A stretch of 26,728 bases of DNA from Trachelipus rathkii (GCA_015478945.1 JABUQX010124000.1:10001-36728); one strand, 5' to 3'. Positions 8,834 through 22,121 are shown, counted from the first letter of the stretch. A program made the numbers and translations. Notes: generated from the letters alone by a model not told the origin.

Positions 8834-9420
8834 TAATATAATATTATATAAAATATAGATATATATTAATATTATTATATATCATTAAATTAATTAATAT
8901 AATATATATTATTAATATATATAATATATATTTAATTAATATATATAATATTATGATTATAAATTAAATATATATATATATTATAATATAATATATAACT
9001 GTTTACGCTATATATAGATTTAAAAATCTAAGTAATTAAATATGGATGAGATACTTGATGTCCTTTGAGAGTTTATCAATCTTTATTACTAATCTAGCTA
9101 ATCCTATATATATATAGATATTATATATTTATAATATTAATTAATTTCCTAATGAATTAACTATTATATTATAATTTAGCTATTTTTCTTAAATAATCCC
9201 GAATGATAGCTCTATACTATCTATAATGTTTTATGTCGTAGTGTGCATGTCTATATATATCATGAGACAGAATAGTTATCAATATGTAGTGGTAGATATG
9301 TAGATTATATATATTCATATTACAAGGCATAAGAGTTGTAAAATATTTTTCCTCTGTTAATACTATGTATACAGCTTTTATATATATATATAATATATAA
9401 TATTTATATATAAGAGTTGT
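8701..9420. repeat. Degenerate TA-rich tract
   Basis: Irregular mixtures of TATATA, TAATAT and ATTAAT with many phase changes and scattered C or G. It reads as a decayed or poorly resolved (TA)n region. Confidence 0.7.
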
Positions 9421-12236
9421 ATGACACCTATTATATTATAATAGTTGTCTGCATGATTTTCCGTACTGATTATTTTTCTCATTTTTTTTATACTATATAT
9501 AATTGTAAATAATTTAAGCGTGATGTGTATATATATACTTTGAGTATATCCTATATTAATATGATGATTTATGACCTTTCTGCAATCACACGTAATCGTA
9601 TTTATATTTATACTTTTGCTATTTGTTTTTGATGACTGTCTTTTTGTTTGTTCTTTCTATACACTATGTCTTTGTTAACCCTTTACTGTATAATTTTACA
9701 CCAATAGTTCGACACATTTTTAATACTCAGTTCCAATTAAAATAGTACACACTCAAGGAAGTCAGTTAATTATTTACAGCGAGAACAAAAGTTATTTTGT
9801 AACACAGAAATATTTTGAGATGAAGAGATGACAGAAGATTAAGTATGGATTCATCTCTTCCAAATCCTTGAGTTCTCGTTTCAGCTTATGACGATGACGA
9901 AAAAACAACAATATAATTTAAGCAATATATTTTTAGCTCTAGATCACGAGGAATGAGAGATCATATTCAAACATCTCGGCGCTGTGTATTCTTACTGAGA
10001 AGGAAGTCACCCACCTCTCTTGTCATTCAACCGCGAATAGACAGGTGACGATAGCATTAGACAACAGAGTTCTATTTCTTTTACTGTGAAGATGTATTAT
10101 CAAGATATTACAAATTGAGACACCATAGAGATCGAGAAGGACTTGAAAAGCGAAATTATTATTAAGTATTAATAAAGTTTTAAAAATAATTAGCAATGTT
10201 AAACTTAAAAATAATTACTTTTCGAATTAATTTATTGACTATATCACACGGCAAATTTTTAAAGAGATTATTTTATGTATTCATGTTATTTATATTCTGT
10301 TTGTTTTCATCATTTTCCTGTTAGAGGTTTGATCATAGTTTCAGTGTGTTTTTTTATGTAGGAGATTCTTTTATAGATAGTTATATATTAACAAAAGAGG
10401 TTAGTTTATAGAAAAAGTACGTAAACAGAACAAAATAATTGGACGTACACAGGGCATAGAGTTATTGTATATGCACAACCTTTTCTTTGGGAACAGATTA
10501 TATAGAGTAAGTGTCTCGACCGGAAGGTATATTGTTGAAAATAATAAAAATGAAGACTGATGGTGGCTTCGCTGATTGGTGGAATAGTAAGGTGGAATTC
10601 TTCTTAATATATTCAGCTTTCTATGCAAATCTATTTTTGTTGAAAATGACAGATATGAGCTTATGATGAGTATTATGAACTGTGATTATTTTTTACCCGA
10701 TGGGAGATTTATTTAAATATGTAGATTTGTTAAATCACATGTAAGGTAATCATAAATTATTTGAGTTGAGTTTTAACCACGCGAATTAAACCGATTTGAT
10801 TTTCATTTGGATCACTAGAAATACCCGAAAACCACCCACATAATTTGTGTTCTTATGTATATTAGAATTTGATGCACTGGATCTAAGATGCTTATTATAT
10901 AACTTAGAGTTGAAACCAGTAGGTTGATCATATATCCCCACTGTGGAGGATATAACTTTCACCTATATTTAATATCTAATATTAAGATCATAAGAATTTC
11001 CCAATTACTAATTGAACACAGTTACATGAAAGAAGATTTGATTAAAAGTCAAAAGAACACCTTTTAATTATAGAGTTGAACGGTTTTTGATCGACTTCTC
11101 AACGGTTTTTGAGCGTTCTAGAGATAAGTAAGAAATACTTAAACAAAGATACGCTATTCTATCTAGGTTTACATAATTCGGTATATGACTTGCCGTATTA
11201 TATAAGATAGGGTCATAGGATTCTTATGCATTCTTATTAAGTACACGATATATAAGTGTAACATTACCGTAGTAATATAATACACTTTATCACCATCACA
11301 AAAGTTTAATTATTCTTTAATCATATACTATTGTCATTGCGCTATTTAAGTTGTTAGGTAGGACAGAACTAGAATAATAACTTGGTATCAAAACATAATC
11401 ACACAAATGAAATTTTACATCCTTTATCAAGTGAGTTTGGTGATGATAGATTCTACGTTATGTTGTTGAAGTCAACAAACACATTCTGTTCCAACAATCG
11501 AAAACTTAAAAATTAATACGAGTAGATCGGTAAGAATAAAAATCATATTGAGTAGCGGAAATAGTTTAAGCCTTAAGACACCTCTTTTATTCATATAGGT
11601 CAAAAATATAAAAAACCATGTTGGCTAGAATTGTTTTTCAACACTAGCAACGCGTGATGATTATTCAATATCCACAAAGAGAGAAATATGACAATCTCTG
11701 AACTGATTACTTTTTGATCAATTCGATATATAAGATCATTGTGACTATAGTTTATCACTACCCAGTATTATAAATTACTATATAGAGCAGCGAGGATTGG
11801 AATACTTAGTATTTTAGTCAGGAATTAGTCATACTATTTAGAGTAGTAGATTAAGTATTTAATTCTAAGATCACTAACGTAACTCAAAATTAAATAATCA
11901 AGATGATTAAAACTATTTGTATATCTATTAACTAATATAAAGGTGAGAGCTACTCTAATAATCCATAAATTTAGGTGTGAATAGAATTACGTGATATATA
12001 TATAGAGTAAAGAGATAATATATAAGTATATCTGACAAACCTTTTACTAATGTTGGCCAAAAAGGAAAGGTTACAGTGAGGTATAGGGAACCTGTTTAGA
12101 TGCTTTTAATGACTCCAGTCTGAGTTTCTACCTCTGATATTGTTTTAATCTCTCTCATAACCCAATTTATTATGTTCCAGAAATGATAAGGTCATTATGG
12201 TATTACTTCTCCTAACAATCAAAGTTTATATATTGT
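9421..12236. other. Irregular A+T-rich DNA without recognised genes
   Basis: The only ORF of note is a 75-codon minus frame (10401-10628) that I do not recognise. A 12-base direct repeat AACGGTTTTTGA occurs at 11079-11090 and 11101-11112. No tRNA, SINE or transposase signal was found. Confidence 0.45.
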
Positions 12237-12683
12237 ATGAAGATCACGAGGCTAGATTACTGGAACCAGATTCGATTGCAAAAAATATTCATAGGGACCG
12301 CGCTTGTGTTTACGTTTTACTGTACTATATCACTCGTCACTAGTTCTAAAGTTTTTCTATTTAAGTTTTGTGTTAACAAACGCGATAAGGGAATACCAAG
12401 GAAATTCCCAGCAAAGAGGGCAGGTAGTCTGAGTAGTCTAAAGTTCTCTCGGCCTTCCGTGTGAAAGAGAATCGATGTGCGGGGTAGGACCGATTACCCA
12501 CCTCGTCCGCGGGAGGGTCGTACGCGGAATGCCACTCACGACATTTACGTTCTCTGGATATTTGGAGTAGGTGTCGCTAGAGGGATCCATCACCGCCACT
12601 CCTCCCCACGGGTAGGAAACTTGCTCAATTGCACGCTTTGTGTCTCCGACTCGGCTCTCAGATGCCCTTCGGACCTACATTAA
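12237..12683. other. G+C-rich island with long open frames on both strands
   Basis: Within 12481-12660 I count about 57% G+C (103 of 180), far above the surroundings. On plus, one frame runs from an ATG at 12237 to 12683 with a single TGA at 12462-12464. On minus, a 78-codon frame is open at 12438-12674, and it contains MDPSSDTYSKYPENVNVVSG without a start at its head. I recognise neither product. High G+C alone lowers stop frequency, so this may be a decayed exon, a foreign segment or chance. Short hairpins (GGGTA...TACCC, CCGCG...CGCGG) lie in its left half. Confidence 0.3.
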
Positions 12684-15149
12684 GTTGTCGGTTAAAAAGA
12701 GCCAGAGTAATACCTTACGAGATAAGATTCTTATCTAATTTTTTCTCATTAATGTAACGTAATTAATGCTCTCTCTATTTCACAAGTAAGAGTAAAAGCA
12801 GAGACAATCAGATATAATTTGGGATAGATGAGTTTTCATTCTATTCCTAAGCCTAAAACTTTTTCGATGTGCCAATTCACACAAGAAAACCTCGTATTGT
12901 ATATCAGTTCTTAAACTAGTAAGCAGTAGCAGATATAGTACTGTGTTATAGCTATATAAATGACAATCAAATACACTTTCTAGATCTCCAGATATTAAAA
13001 TCTATAAATTTCGATTCTCAAAGAACGATTTATTCCAAAGAAATGACTAATAATGCGTTCTTACCATGTGGATTAAAACAAGGCTAATGTTCAATTATAT
13101 TTTAACTGTTATATACAAAGGGAACGTACTATCATGAGGTCAGTGTCAAGACTAAATGGTCCATTTTTCGTGTTGATTGTTATTTGGTTGTGTCAGATAA
13201 TGATTAAGAGTGCTACACATTCAATATTTAATCTATGAGAAGTGTTTTGGTATTATTAGTAATACATTCTAGTCTGTGATATTAATTATGAGATAAGTAA
13301 TATACTATAGGTTAATTCTTCATGGGTAACTACAATGTCCCAAAATCAATCTACAAAAACCAGATATAGTAAAGATGAGAAGCTTCTGAGCGCCAATAAA
13401 TTAATCATAGTACTAAAAAATCAAGTTACTACTTTACCCACAACTCATTATAATTAGCTCCACAATTTGCTTACTGCAGGACATTTGAAGGGATAAGATT
13501 ATTATATTACCTAGTAATGAGTAGGTTAGGTATTAGTATAGTTCTTACGGCTTGACATAATAAATATACGAGAGTTAAGTCTAATTATTTGATATTTCGC
13601 GATAGTACAGCATGTGTTCTGGATAATCCTTACATATGTTATAATATATATATAGTATGTATTACTATAGTGCTAGTATGCCATGAAATGATATCAAAAA
13701 TGTATTGAACTCATTAATAACAATTAAGGAACAGATTAGAGCACTATTTAGGCACTAAGAAAAAACTATACCTTATGAGATTATCACAAACCAAAAACGT
13801 TGTTCGAGAAAAACCTCTTACCAATATATCAATAAGTAACCTTCAAATAACATTCCTAAAAAATTCTATAAAGCAATAATAAGAATCACACGATAAATAA
13901 GATTAGAATAATATGTACGTAAAATAAGTTTAGGAGTCAGTTACACAGCGCATAAGTGAAGAAACAAATAAAAATAAAAAACGACAATTAGAAAAAAATG
14001 AGAAAAAATAGAAAAAGTTAATAAACAAAGTTAAAAAGGGAGAATTTAAAAAAATACCACTGCCTATCCTTAGTAAATTTATTTTTTTAGTCTACAAAGC
14101 AATCGCTCAGCACTAGAAACCTCTACACAGAGTTTAACGAAGCTTTGTGAATGCTTAAATCAAAGATTGTGATTCGCTTAATGAAAGAGTGTTATTTAGG
14201 GTTGCATTTAAAAATTACAGGGGTTAATTATATTCCGAATCTGAACAGTATTAACGGATATACACGTTTATGATATTTAAAACTGTAAGATATTTATCAT
14301 TGAGTTTGCAGAATTTTTATTTTTGAGAAAAATGTTTTCATAAAATTTATTCTTAATATCGCCATTAATGTTTTTATTATACTTTGATTAACAAAATATT
14401 TAACTTTTTATTAAATAATATTATTTATAAGAAGAAGTAATTATATTTATTTATATTTAATATATAAAAGATTTTTATATGAATTAAATAATATATAATA
14501 TTAACATTATATTATTATTATTATATAGTTTAAATAAGTTATCAGAAAAAATATAAATTATATTTTAAACTTTTTAGAATAAAACATAATGTATATAATT
14601 ATGGTCTATATAAAACATAATAAAACACCAATAATCATTTTAAATAGTAAAAATTATATTATTAATTTAAATATAAACGTTAGTAATGTCTATACACATA
14701 CATGGATCCAAGTTCACTATGTTCAAAGAAAGGAATATATAATATATATATACTTAAATTATTATTAGTAAATTTTTGTTATTTATTATGAGTGCGTTCT
14801 CTATTAAAACATAATCATTATGTAATCACAAATATGTATAAAATATATTCTATAAGATTTATTAAATATCTTAAACACTTAATAATTCTTTATTGATTGA
14901 TATATTAATATATAAATACATATTAGGTCATTTAATACAAGTATGCTAATTAACACACCTATATAAAATTATATTTATCAATGATACACACCACTTTTAA
15001 AGTTGCCACATTATTTCAAAAAAGTTGCCAAATTGGGGCTGGAATAGACAAATAATAATATATATAAAAATTAAATGAAACTCACAATGAAAAACTAGTT
15101 AGCACAAGTGACAAAAATTATTTAAAAATAAAAAAAATTAGAAAGAAGC
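12684..15149. other. Irregular A+T-rich DNA, nothing recognised
   Basis: There are no ORFs worth listing, no tRNA-like boxes and no clear tandem array. From about 14300 to 15000 the sequence becomes nearly all A and T. Confidence 0.5.
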
Positions 15150-15790
15150 GTATGAGAAGTCAAGGAAACTCCCAACCGCTGACCCTGCCGTGTAAGTGTT
15201 GTTGCAAAATTCACCCTATCACCTCTAGGCGAGACGCATCATGTTGCAGCCATTGGCTATAAAATGAATGCGAGTGAAAACATAAAAAAAAAAAGGAGCA
15301 TGTAGACGAGCTTCTACACGACCACATATACGTGACAATCGTTAGGCTGGAAAAGAGAATGAGATTACTACAAATAAATAGAAAGCATACAATATTCCTT
15401 GCAGTTATGCTTGAAATACCCTCAGTAATCCAGATCGATGACCAAAAGGTCAGTACAATAGCGAAAGGGGGCACAATTATAACATATAACGCAAACATTT
15501 AATAAGACACGCAGCAATTTCTGAAGGTGTTCCTCCCGGAGGGTTATTATGAGAGAGTCATAAATTACTTCGCTCGAGAGACTAAACTTGCATCTATTTT
15601 TAGTTGTCCAATTCTTCTTTAGGTTCATTGTCTGTCTTTGGCACCCACGCATACTCTTCCACTCTTTTTCGAAAATAGATAATATTCTGAGGGCAACCTT
15701 AGCGATTCTCTGCTGTGCATATTTCATTTATTGCTATGTTGTCCAAGGGATTTTTCTATTTGTGTTTTACTAGTCATTAATGTATTTTCT
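15150..15790. other. Higher-complexity island with competing open frames
   Basis: Several frames overlap here. A plus frame of 74 codons lies at 15278-15502 and includes LLQINRKHTIFLAVMLEIPS, with its first Met at codon 28. Minus frames lie at 15422-15727 (101 codons, starting MKYAQQRIAKVALRIL) and 15211-15498 (95 codons, rich in hydrophobic residues). No family is recognised for any of them and at most one can be real. An A11 run at 15284-15294 sits at the head of the plus frame. Confidence 0.25.
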
Positions 15791-16274
15791 TTGGGGTAGT
15801 CTTTCGGTAAAAATGCAACCACAACGACTGCGCTTAGCAGTGACCTACCATGCCTCTTCTATACAATGTTTCTGGAAATATAAAAATGGTGAGTTCTTAA
15901 AATTAAACTAATGCCAAGGGAAAGTTAAAAGCTCAATTCACAACTATATTAGTAACTAGAGTAAGCATTTTAAAAAGTACTTGAGAAGAAAGAATAAAAT
16001 TAAAATAAAAGGACGAAATACAACTGATATGCTACAGAGTAATTCTCTGACACAAAGTTATTCTTATGTCGAAGGGACGCCAGGCTTTTTCACACGGATC
16101 TCGATGAAGTACTTGTAAGATAAGGATTCTCCTCTAGCATAAGATGAAAGTTCAAGTCTTACTAAATATTAACCTAATGATTCGTCTATTTAGAAGCTGT
16201 TTATGTTGTTTAACGGGGTAAGACATTATGAGTGCCAATTTCATAACAATGGGTAGGACTAAGGATATAAAAAT
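15791..16274. other. Non-coding spacer below the SLC18B1-like exon
   Basis: I looked on the minus strand for the next transporter exon (expected to carry a GKYI or SPIFGK-like phrase) and did not find one. Nothing else is recognised. Confidence 0.4.
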
Positions 16275-16337
16275 TTAGTATGGAGATAGATTATTATTTA
16301 GATAATGAGACCGATAAATGCTTATTTTTACAGTAAT

Positions 16338-16466
16338 TAACTCATCAACAAAAATGAACTTTAAAATAAACATTGTTAAATCAAACATTGCAAATACCAT
16401 CCCATATTGAGTGGCCGTTGCTCCTTTTCTTTCAGCAACAATAGGATAGAGCGAATACATGAAGCG
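16338..16466 (-). pseudogene. Exon-like fragment of an SLC18B1-type major facilitator transporter
   Basis: SLC18B1-type proteins are membrane carriers of the major facilitator superfamily with about 12 transmembrane helices. On the minus strand, inside an open frame spanning 16275-16529, about 43 codons read like the end of helix 1, the loop and the start of helix 2. They include FMYSLYPIVAERKGATATQY and MVFAMFDLTMFI. The phrase P-I-x-A-E-x-K-G-A-T-x-T-Q-Y-G, followed by VF and a hydrophobic helix, is what I remember as typical of arthropod members. The residues usually found between YS and YP (GPF-like) seem missing, and the SPIFGK-like phrase after helix 2 is altered (KFIFVDE). A possible splice donor ACT|GTAAAA lies at 16331-16330. 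No partner exon was found in the window. It may be one diverged exon or a decayed copy. Confidence 0.5.
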
Positions 16467-16529
16467 ACAACAAGATGGCTCTTCTAGTGAGATACGAATT
16501 ACTATTGATATTTTGGGGAGGAGCATCAC

Positions 16530-17830
16530 TCAATTAAATTTGATGGATGGAAGTGAATAAACATGAGTACTGAGTCATGAGTCATCGGGGTACACTAAAA
16601 AGAAATGACGTAGATTATGTAGTGGAAGTGCAGCTTAATTGAAGATCTTCGATTGGATGATAAATATTAGAGTTTCCGAGAGGAAAAAATAGTGATATGA
16701 TATGTTATGTATATCAGAAAAAAACCCATAGAGAAACACCGACATTAATGATATAATGCAATAGGCGACTTATGGTAGATTGGTGAGATTATTCTCTCCT
16801 ATCGAGACATAGAGCTTTAGAATATTGAAACATAGTCACTAGAAGAAAACTAAGGGCACACGAAGTGTAGTAACCTCTCTACTCCAAAAGACTAAGCCAG
16901 ACATCACAAAAAGGACGCCGGTAGTTTAAGAAATAAATAGAGATCTTGTTAGATTTTTAAAAAAAGTATGAGATTGATTGGCAGACGCTAAAACTACTAT
17001 GTCAACACAATACGCATGTTCTAAAAGCTGTTAAATCTATGTCAAGGTGAACCTAACCCAGAGAAAGACTTAACTCCCCAATTTTAAAATCATAAAAAGT
17101 CGAGAAAATAAGACACATATAGATGATTAGACTAGAGATAGGGAATATAGTGCGAGTATCATGGCAGAGTGTATGATCTCGAGAAGTCGAAAAGCGATCA
17201 TACTGACTGACAGATACTGAAGTAAAATGAAAGGGTATTTCGAGATGTACTATTTGTAGGTGCAAGGAAATGAGATGCTCAACGACGAGTTATCTCACAA
17301 AAAGAGCGTTTGTAAGATAGGCAAGTACAGTTTTAAGGCAGTAGGCATGTGAGGTCAAAGTTAGAATAGGAGAAATACATAGCTGGAAATCGATATGGCA
17401 TTTATGTGCGAGAATTGGGATGTGAAAAATATAGAAATGTCGTTCACTTCCAGACGATCAAGCAGGAAATGAAAGTAATAGTGATCTAAGGATCAATAGG
17501 TGTAAGATGGGAAGCGATAGAGTTGCTCATAGAAATAATGTATATAGATAATATTATAAAAGTATAATATATTTAAGCTAGCTAGTTCTTTCAGTATAAT
17601 TATAAATGCTTGAATATGATGATAAATTAGTCCGATAAATGCTAAATTAATAGTAGTGTCAAGATAGGATTATTAAATGTGTTATATATTGAACTATAGT
17701 GACTAAGACAGCATAGTAGAGTAGGTATTATAGCAGAAATTCAAACCTTAGTTAAGATTCTGAGAGGAATAGGAAAACTATGGAGAATCTAGCTGTCGAA
17801 TGGTAGACATCCAATATACCTTAAGAAACG
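16530..17830. other. G-skewed non-coding region
   Basis: The plus strand is strongly purine-rich: in 17221-17520 I count 82 G against 32 C. One minus frame (17053-17265, 70 codons) is open, but its serine-rich product is not recognised. No gene is called. Confidence 0.5.
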
Positions 17831-17845
17831 TAAGACCCGCCCCGT

Positions 17846-17892
17846 AACTAAGCCTAACCTATGTTATCTAACCTATAGCCTAACACCTAAAC
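17846..17892. repeat. Small CCTAA-like patch
   Basis: GCCTAACCTA, TAACCTATAG and CCTAACACCTAA follow each other and resemble a very degenerate (CCTAA)n tract. It sits at the point where strand composition reverses. The match is weak. Confidence 0.35.
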
Positions 17893-19000
17893 GGGATATA
17901 CTCTAGCCTCCAACCATAAGATTGAGCAAGTCGAGTCTAATGCTATGCTACTAGAGGGGAAGACCATCATACAAGAGTATAATAGCAAGTAAGCAATGAT
18001 CATATATGGAGAAAATACAATATGACTTAGTAGCACTTGTATGAATAACATATTCATCAACTTCATTTCTATTATATCCATATTTTTTAGAATAAAGTCT
18101 CTACCTAGGTTGGTAATATATCTATAAGTCACACCTCAAATTAAATAAAATGATCTAGACCCTATTATCACCTTTAGAAAATAATTTATTACTAACATAT
18201 AACCATTATGCCTCTCTTTGATCCCTTCTCACCATCTTTAGGAAAAGTCAAAACTATATAGAACAAAAGGCGTCATTACAAATTCAAAGATTCTAATTAT
18301 GTATTTTTTTATACTTCTATAACACTATTCACCTAATACCTTCATCTGCGAAGGTAACCTAGTAAATTAATATACTTTACTTTTAAGCCCATTTTCTCTT
18401 TATTCCCTTATTGATTCTCGGGTCCCTAATTTCACTCACTCGTAGATAAGTTTACATTATTTCTATCACGTAAACATCATTATTTTAAAGGAAAAAATTT
18501 TTCATGATAAACAAATATTTTTGATCTCCTTTTTTCAACTTATACAAATACAAATCTATTATTATCAAGTTCAAGTTCATGTACTCGATTCATCAAGTAT
18601 ATAACTTATGGGCAATATCATACACTTCTATATATCATTATAAGCAACAATATGCTAGTATTCTAATATCATTATGTACTAATTCAATATTATCAATCTT
18701 AACCATATTTTGTATTTGTTATTAAGGTTTCATTTGTACATAATGTAAAATCTCGTTATTCTCATCTTATCATAAGAGTCTCTACAAACCGCAATGTCTT
18801 CTTCATTCCTACATGAATGAATTTTCATAACTGACACACCTATATTAAAATAAGGTAACTGATTTTATAATAATATAATTTAATGTTTACTTATGTCTTT
18901 AATTAGGCGTTTTTCTGTATCTCTATTGATTTGAAATGTAAATTGTATATTGTGTTAAGTTTAAAGTATTTAAGGATTCAACTAAACTTTAAAGTAGCTC
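17893..19000. other. C-skewed non-coding region
   Basis: The plus strand is pyrimidine-rich: in 18121-18420 I count 23 G against 63 C. An 81-codon minus frame (17887-18132) has a hydrophobic middle, is not recognised, and may reflect the skew only. Confidence 0.5.
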
Positions 19001-20574
19001 TTTATAATCAAATCTTATAGAGTTAATTTACCTTTACTACTTAAAATATAAATATATAGGTCACCTAACAAATTATTAACCAATTAAGTTTATGAATATA
19101 AAAATGATCAATAAGTATATATATATACTACTATATTAACTAACTGGAAAAAAAATATATATAAACATAGATATTATCCTATAAAATAATTAAACTAAAA
19201 ATCATTATATGCAGCTAATAATACATTAGCCTTATAAGCTCTTAAGCCTATCCAGTTCTATGAGCCTAAGAAATCTCAAAATTAAACTCCATTGAGTTAA
19301 ATAGTTTATTAGATTTAATATATAATAATACTAAATATTTAATAACATATGATTAATGAAGATAATGTAACAGATTTAATCAGTAGTGATAGTTAACAGA
19401 AATATTATGTGAAAAAAAAATAGATAAGTAAATAGTTATAATCACTCAAAATAGATAGATATTAATATATAATATTAAATATCAATAAAGTTAAAACCTA
19501 ATAACAAAAAGCCATAAAAATAGGTACTATATATTGTGGAGCACTCACTGAGTATATGATCATTTGTTAATTTGCCACATATTGAAAATTCTCAAATATA
19601 TATGCTGGTCAAAGGATCATAATCTTTAATTATGTGAGTAGATAGATGATGTGGAACTATCTACATAGTATATATATAATATATAAGGCAAATCATAGAG
19701 ATGATTTATTTACTTATGTTTAGTTTTTATAGGTTATAAGAAGTTATATAGAAGATAGGTGCTGGAAGAGTAGTATATATATATAATATATTATTCTAGT
19801 GTAGAGATAAATTAGATTTATTGATATGTTACCTAAAACACAAGACTATCAAGCAATCTCACATATATATTGATAACATACTATACACACACATAATTAA
19901 TATAATGCAAAAAAAACAAACAAATCTAAACACCATCTATTAAAGATTAGAAATTTAATATGCAAACACAGTAAACTGGTTTGATGATGTAAGTACGATA
20001 AAAAATTTGAGATAAGGGAGAGACGATAACTAGTAGAAGACATCTTGCGGAAACTATGGAATTCATGGTGTGAAGAGAAAAAATTCTTATTGAGTAGTAT
20101 TAGACCAGAGTTGTCTTAAATTTATTGTTATTGTTTAGATTGAATGAGAGAGTCATTTAGAATGGAAAGGCTAGCTTAGTTTCCCGAATATAATTTTTGT
20201 CATAATAGAATATCTTGAATAACAATCTTATATTGAAAAGTATGAAAGTATTTGGACAGGGTATAATAGTTTTCGAGTTTGTGTTAGGCTAAAGATAAGG
20301 TTAATTTAAGACTAAATATTTAAGGTTCTGAAATTACTTTATTTATAATCATTAATATAGTAAATTTTCTATGAGTGTGATGTCAACCTCCTGATGTACC
20401 TTTAAATATAATAAAGTAGATCCACAGAGCATGATTATACTCTCTGACAACAAGAAGAATGACATAGGCTAATTGAATTGGAATATAATTTAGAAGCCAA
20501 AGATATTGACAATATGTTCTTTCATGTGGCTTTTGTCACGGAAAAAGACTCTAAGTTGAATTTATAAATTGATA
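19001..20574. other. A+T-rich DNA, nothing recognised
   Basis: There are scattered short TA runs (for example near 19110, 19675 and 19775) and no coding frame or structured repeat. Confidence 0.5.
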
Positions 20575-20710
20575 TGATACGCAGAGCCGGTGTTTGCCGG
20601 CCTCTCAAAGTTAGCCTGTCTCACAGGACTACTATAGGATTTGTAGCCTCGAGCGGTATAACGGTCTGTTCTAAGCTAGCTTTTCTTCGCGCCAACGTGT
20701 GCGATCATTG
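20575..20710. other. Small G+C-rich island with a hairpin
   Basis: About 130 bp of clearly higher G+C. It includes the hairpin GCCGG...CCGGC near 20586-20601 and the palindrome-like CACAGG/CCTGTCTC context. I see no ORF, and a tRNA reading was tested and dropped. Confidence 0.4.
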
Positions 20711-22121
20711 ACCACTCTTTAACGAATATTACACAATCTAATAATTAAATAAATAGAATAGTATTTATATCATGCGAGATCCAGCATATACATATCCACT
20801 TATAAAAATTTGGTGCATTTAGTTATTACTCAAAATATAAACTGTATGATATAAAACAATGCCCTCAAGACGAGGCTCGATCCATACTATATGCTTATAA
20901 GCAGCTTTGACGGTGAGATGAAAGCCCAAAAACATTAACACGTTGTTTTATTTGTGTTCAATAATCAAGAATCAAAATTATTTTCTTATTTTTCTTATGT
21001 GTGAGCTTTTTTCATACTAAATATTAAAATATAATGTGAAATTTATGGAAAAAAATTTACTTGTTTTAAAAATTTATATCGACTAAAAAGTCTATGGTTT
21101 TTCCTTAGTCATTCATACTATATATTTATTAAGCCTTTTTTCCAAGTACACAGTAGATTGTGAAAAAAATCTCGGTTACACCGTACTTATGAAATGATAG
21201 TTGGTAAATAATATATTTTTATTGCAAAATCACAGGGCCAAGTAATTGGACTATCTTATAAATACCCTTTTTAAATAAATAAGTCATTGTATATTCAAGT
21301 TATATATATAGCGTTGAGGCGGGGTGACTGACTGAACACTACTTATAGGCAATAAATACTTGTGATCTTTGTATCATTTATCTTACCCTATATGCACATT
21401 TATTATGGTAATTTTTTTTATGATTTATGTATGTTACTCACCTTAAGTCGTCATAAGCACACTCACAAATAAATAATAATAAATAAATGTAATTCTTTAA
21501 TTAAATATAAATAATTTATTATATATTAATAAGTTATATGTATAGAATTAATAGCTGTAATAAAGCTCCTTCAGCCTTCAGGGGTGAAGCGGACCACCAT
21601 CATTCGAGGTGAGTAGTAGTGACCTTACTGATCATCTATTTAATAATTATACTGACTATATTTTATCTTTTAGATTTTCATATTCGTCTTCCAAGGTTAA
21701 TTCATCCGCAAATATTTCAGGATATACGACATTTGGTGTAAAGTGGACAACTTTTTCTACCTATAAAGGATGTCACTGATTCAATATATTTTCTAGTATA
21801 ACGTGTAATTAGAGAACGAAACGTCAATAATATATGTAAATAAGTAACATGACAATTGATGATACGAATATAACCATATCAAGTTGGGTGCGCAGACTCT
21901 GACTTACCACCACACTTTTCTACTTTCCCCGCACTGTGTCATAATTAGACCATAAGAGAACAATCTTATTTTTTGGATTAATGGTAAATTATAACAAGTT
22001 TTTTTTAAAATTTTAATTATATTTTTATAAAAATTATTCAATTATAATAAGATAATAGTTAAACTATATTATTTATTTATGATTATACTATATTTTTATA
22101 ATTATAATATAATATATTATA
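20711..22121. other. A+T-rich DNA with one strong splice-donor-like site
   Basis: No gene is called. A short G+C-richer patch (21565-21615) ends in CGAG|GTGAGT, with GT at 21609-21610, which is a near-ideal 5' splice site on the plus strand. The bases before it are open in two frames, but no family is recognised. Confidence 0.35.

Noticed and set aside
15211..15498. A membrane protein gene on the minus strand
   Set aside because: The hydrophobic peptide overlaps better-looking frames on both strands, and such composition is expected from the complement of purine-rich, A+T-rich DNA.
20575..20710. A tRNA gene (AGCCTCGAGCGGTATAACGG resembles a D-arm)
   Set aside because: No B-box GGTTCRANTCC follows at the right distance and no acceptor stem could be paired.
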